Source: an uncultured Butyricicoccus sp.
GTDB taxonomy: Bacteria > Bacillota > Clostridia > Oscillospirales > Butyricicoccaceae
Direction: 5' to 3'
DNA: 8,039 bases
NCBI GenBank assembly: GCA_900557315.1
Contig: USSI01000055.1
Span: 1 to 8,039 of the forward strand
The translations under genes and the position numbers were made by a program. How positions within the stretch are numbered: position 1 is the first letter of the stretch; the number at the start of each line of letters is the position of its first letter. Positions 6,615 to 8,039 of this stretch are shown here, piece after piece. The notes beneath the pieces are model-generated. The model did not search any database. It was not told the origin of the DNA and saw only the letters and a program-made list of their open reading frames with translations.

Positions 6615-7068
6615 CCCGGTCACCCTCGGACACCTTGATATCATTCGCCGCGCGTCGGTCATGTTCGACCGGCTGATTGTTGCGGTGATGCACAACCAGA
6701 ATAAGCAGCCGATGTTTTCGGTGGAGGAACGCATGGCGCTTCTCCGGCGGACAACGGACGGCCTGGCCAATGTGGAGATCACCTCCTTCGGCGGCCTGCT
6801 TGCTGACTATGCCAAACAGCAGGGCGCCTGCGCGGTCGTCAAGGGGCTGCGTGCGGTTTCGGATTTTGAATATGAGTTTCAAATGGCGCTTGCCAACAGG
6901 AAGCTGAATCCCGAACTGGATACCGTGTTCCTGATGACAAGCGCGGAATATATGTACCTATCCTCCTCTGTGGTGAAGGATATTGCGGTACACGGCGGCA
7001 GTGTCGCCGGCTTTGTCCCCGACGGGATTATGCAGGATATTGTGCGCCGCACAAGAAAGGAAGGCTAA
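6583..7068 (+). CDS. coaD: phosphopantetheine adenylyltransferase CoaD
   Basis: CoaD makes dephospho-CoA and pyrophosphate from ATP and 4'-phosphopantetheine, the penultimate step of coenzyme A synthesis, in the cytoplasm. The 161 residues counted from ATG 6583 equal the family's usual length. The nucleotidyltransferase signature is clear: YPGSFDPVTLGH (6-17) with the T-x-G-H motif at 14-17, FSVEER near 46-51, KGLRAVSDFEYE near 87-98 (Lys where many homologues have Arg), and the YLSSSVVK region near 124-131. ATG at 6574 is also in frame and adds only MNN; I prefer 6583 because the family starts at M-R-T-A-I-Y-P and GGA at 6572-6574 is 8 nt upstream, but neither start has a strong ribosome binding site. 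Weak initiation plus overlap with rsmD suggests translational coupling, while the promoter at 6433-6460 could provide independent transcription. Confidence 0.96.
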   Translation: MRTAIYPGSFDPVTLGHLDIIRRASVMFDRLIVAVMHNQNKQPMFSVEERMALLRRTTDGLANVEITSFGGLLADYAKQQGACAVVKGLRAVSDFEYEFQMALANRKLNPELDTVFLMTSAEYMYLSSSVVKDIAVHGGSVAGFVPDGIMQDIVRRTRKEG

Positions 7069-7071
7069 ACG

Positions 7072-7527
7072 ATGGCAACTTTAGACGAACTGATCAACAG
7101 CATGTACGATATGGTGCAGGATGCAAAAGGCATCCCGCTGGCAAGCGAGAAATGTATCATCGAACGCGACCACATGCTCGATCTGCTCGATGAGCTGCGC
7201 GCGACCCTGCCGGGCGACCTGCAGGCCGCACAGGATATCGTAGCCAAGCGGAGCGAGATGCTTGCGTCGGGCAAGCGTGAGGCGGAGGCAATCCGCCGCC
7301 AGGCCGAAGAGGATGCGCGCCAGATGGTTTCGGAGACCGAGATCGTGGTGGCAGCGCGCCGCAAGGCCAAGGAAGTGCAGGGCAACGCAGAGATTCAGGC
7401 GCGCGAGCTGCGCCGTGTGGCGAACGAGTACTGCGAGGATACGCTCAAGCGCACCGAGGAAGCGGTCGCACTCTCCCTGGAGGAAGTACGCAAGGCGCGC
7501 CAGCGCTTCAAGAGCGTGGCGAAGTGA
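7072..7527 (+). CDS. coiled-coil protein downstream of coaD, function unknown
   Basis: The 151-residue product is strongly charged and almost entirely helical by composition. Residues 1-45 hold a short N-terminal part (TLDELINSMYDMVQDAKG, then a Cys and a MLDLLDELR helix); about 50-148 form a continuous Ala-, Glu-, Arg- and Lys-rich heptad-like region. This resembles b-type stalk subunits of F- and V-type ATPases, and such proteins are often auto-annotated as ATPase or V-type ATPase subunit E/H. No nucleotide-binding motif, membrane segment or neighbouring ATPase gene is present, so I do not accept that label. GAAAGGAAGG (7055-7064) is 7 nt before ATG, and only 3 nt separate it from coaD. The terminator 12 nt after its stop makes it the last gene of the uvrC cluster. 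I recall similar proteins beside coaD in other Clostridia, without a known role. Confidence 0.88.
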   Translation: MATLDELINSMYDMVQDAKGIPLASEKCIIERDHMLDLLDELRATLPGDLQAAQDIVAKRSEMLASGKREAEAIRRQAEEDARQMVSETEIVVAARRKAKEVQGNAEIQARELRRVANEYCEDTLKRTEEAVALSLEEVRKARQRFKSVAK

Positions 7528-7538
7528 AGAATGGTGAG

Positions 7539-7570
7539 AAAAACGGCTGCTGCAAAGCGGCTGTTTTTTT
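7539..7570 (+). terminator. intrinsic terminator of the uvrC-rsmD-coaD cluster
   Basis: AAAAACGGCTGC (7539-7550) pairs with GCGGCTGTTTTT (7557-7568) around the 6-nt loop TGCAAA, a 12-bp stem that includes two G-U pairs, ending in a run of seven T. It starts 12 nt after the stop of the coiled-coil gene. Confidence 0.9.
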
Positions 7571-7597
7571 ATTGCCCGGGAAGAACGGGACGGAAAA

Positions 7598-7629
7598 CAC
7601 TGCTGTCCCACTTTGACCCACTGCTGTCC
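7598..7629. repeat. 11-bp direct repeat, 21 bp apart
   Basis: CACTGCTGTCC occurs at 7598-7608 and again at 7619-7629, starting 21 bp apart, about two helical turns. Between and overlapping the copies, CCCAC occurs at 7607-7611 and 7617-7621, exactly 10 bp apart, which reads GTGGG-N5-GTGGG on the minus strand. Confidence 0.7.
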
Positions 7630-7663
7630 GCGGCGCAGGGGAGGCGGGTGGAGAAGCGGGACA

Positions 7664-7722
7664 ACATCCCCCCACGGCATGGGGATGTGGTGGGATTTCC
7701 CCCCACAGGAAGGGGGTGGAAA
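7664..7722. repeat. overlapping GC-rich inverted repeats (alternative hairpins)
   Basis: Three stems can be drawn. The first is ACATCCCC (7664-7671) with GGGGATGT (7681-7688), perfect over 8 bp. The second is GTGGTGGG (7687-7694) with CCCCCCAC (7699-7706), 7 of 8 around the loop ATTT. The third is TTTCCCCCC (7696-7704) with GGGTGGAAA (7714-7722), 8 of 9. The second overlaps both others, so it cannot coexist with the third in full. No T-run follows the third. Function unknown. Confidence 0.55.
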
Positions 7723-7824
7723 GGGGAAAATGCAAAACCAAACAAGTGTTCGTAAAAATTCAAAAAACCGTCGAATTCACAAATTTATGCCGAGAATGTT
7801 CTGTAAAATAATACGAAAAAAACC

Positions 7825-7853
7825 TTGCAATCTATAGGGCATCCAGCTATAAT
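7825..7853 (+). promoter_or_regulatory. sigma-A promoter of mraZ and the division cluster
   Basis: TTGCAA (7825-7830, 4 of 6) and a perfect TATAAT (7848-7853) are spaced by 17 bp. A-tracts at about 7806-7822 precede the -35 box. Initiation is expected near 7860, at the first of the phased GTG repeats. It lies immediately upstream of mraZ, where the main promoter of this cluster normally sits. Confidence 0.85.
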
Positions 7854-7859
7854 GGAAGC

Positions 7860-7890
7860 AAGGTGGTGAGAAGTGGGGCAAAGTGTCACA
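7860..7890 (+). promoter_or_regulatory. MraZ box: three 10-bp phased GTG repeats
   Basis: The repeat units AGGTGGTGAG (7861-7870), AAGTGGGGCA (7871-7880) and AAGTGTCACA (7881-7890) place GTG at 7863, 7873 and 7883, exactly 10 bp apart. This fits both published MraZ site descriptions that I know: TGGG-type repeats with 5-nt spacers in E. coli and AAAGTG[T/G]NNN repeats in Mollicutes. A further AAAGTGT at 7906-7912 is out of phase. The position, over and just after the predicted transcription start, fits autoregulation. Confidence 0.75.
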
Positions 7891-7924
7891 GATTCCACCA
7901 AAGCGAAAGTGTGGTGTGAATCCG

Positions 7925-8039
7925 GTGAAGGGCGAATACAAGCATTCCATTGACGCCAAGGGGCGTCTGGCGATGCCTGCCAAGCTGCGCGATGCGCTGG
8001 GCGAGGTGACGGTCGACAGGGCCGTGACGCAGAAGATGA
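7925..8039 (+). CDS. mraZ: transcriptional regulator MraZ, 3' end cut off by window
   Basis: Thirty-eight N-terminal codons are visible, with GEYKHSIDAKGRLAMPAK at residues 3-20, the signature of the first AbrB/MraZ (SpoVT-like) DNA-binding repeat; full MraZ is about 140-150 residues with two such repeats. MraZ binds as a ring-shaped oligomer to repeats upstream of its own gene and regulates the division and cell wall cluster it heads. I chose GTG 7925 because family members begin 2-4 residues before G-E-Y; only a weak GGTG (7913-7916) lies 8 nt upstream. Other in-frame GTG codons are at 7916 and 7883. The latter is part of the phased repeats, so it is less likely a start. The expected rsmH and ftsL genes would lie beyond the window. 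Past LRDALGE the sequence departs from the usual pattern, but too little is visible to judge. Confidence 0.9.
   Translation, partial: MKGEYKHSIDAKGRLAMPAKLRDALGEVTVDRAVTQKM

Larger units (their letters stand above)
7571..7824 (+). other. intergenic region upstream of the mraZ promoter
   Basis: About 250 nt without a credible gene. The first half (7571-7730) is G- and C-run-rich. It contains an 11-bp direct repeat CACTGCTGTCC (7598-7608 and 7619-7629) and the overlapping inverted repeats listed separately. The second half (7731-7824) turns abruptly AT-rich, with A-tracts ending just before the mraZ -35 box that could act as an UP element. Short ORFs crossing this stretch lack ribosome binding sites and follow the base-composition bias, so I treat them as noise. 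Confidence 0.6.

Noticed and set aside
7636..7660. Possible G-quadruplex (several G-runs)
   Set aside because: Only three runs of at least three G occur in this stretch, with one long loop; the fourth run is too distant for a standard motif.
7790..7803. CGAGAATGTTC, resembling half of a Firmicute LexA/DinR box
   Set aside because: The spacing and the left half do not fit the CGAAC-N4-GTTCG consensus.
7873..7953. A 26-codon ORF from GTG 7873, with SD-like AAGGTGGTGA upstream, overlapping the mraZ start
   Set aside because: The SD-like bases and the GTG are both units of the 10-bp phased repeat, and the predicted transcript begins at about the same base, leaving almost no leader. The peptide has no recognisable pattern.

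Overview
The window looks like a GC-rich member of the class Clostridia (Firmicutes). The evidence is the order of housekeeping genes (recO, mutS2, an HPr-type gene, uvrC, rsmD, coaD, then mraZ), strong AGGAGG ribosome binding sites, and an HPr-family protein that keeps the HPr-kinase serine. A relative of Oscillospiraceae or Butyricicoccaceae is my guess; nothing here fixes the family. All recognised genes lie on the + strand. I see no mobile element, CRISPR array, tRNA or rRNA.

Layout. (1) 1-3494: the 3' part of recO, a small unrecognised membrane protein gene and full-length mutS2, closely spaced, so probably one transcript. (2) 3495-4007: a monocistronic unit with a good sigma-A promoter (an inverted repeat sits on its -35 box), an HPr/Crh-like gene, and a strong intrinsic terminator. 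(3) 4200-7570: uvrC, rsmD, coaD and a coiled-coil protein gene, spaced by 3 nt or overlapping, closed by a second terminator. A full-consensus promoter lies inside rsmD and should give coaD its own transcription. (4) 7571-8039: a roughly 350-nt intergenic region with GC-rich alternative hairpins, then an AT-rich stretch, a sigma-A promoter, 10-bp phased GTG repeats that match a MraZ box, and the start of mraZ, normally the first gene of the division and cell wall cluster.

Functions. RecO (recombinational repair), UvrC (nucleotide excision repair) and MutS2 (ribosome-collision or recombination control) give the window a genome and translation maintenance character. RsmD (16S rRNA methylation) and CoaD (coenzyme A synthesis) are core metabolism.

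I found no wholly new system. The best leads are: the HPr-like protein with Tyr in place of the phosphorylated His15 but an intact Ser46; the perfect promoter inside rsmD, built with three consecutive rare ATA codons; and the regulatory region of mraZ, which has phased repeats at the transcription start and a possible second, inverted site upstream.
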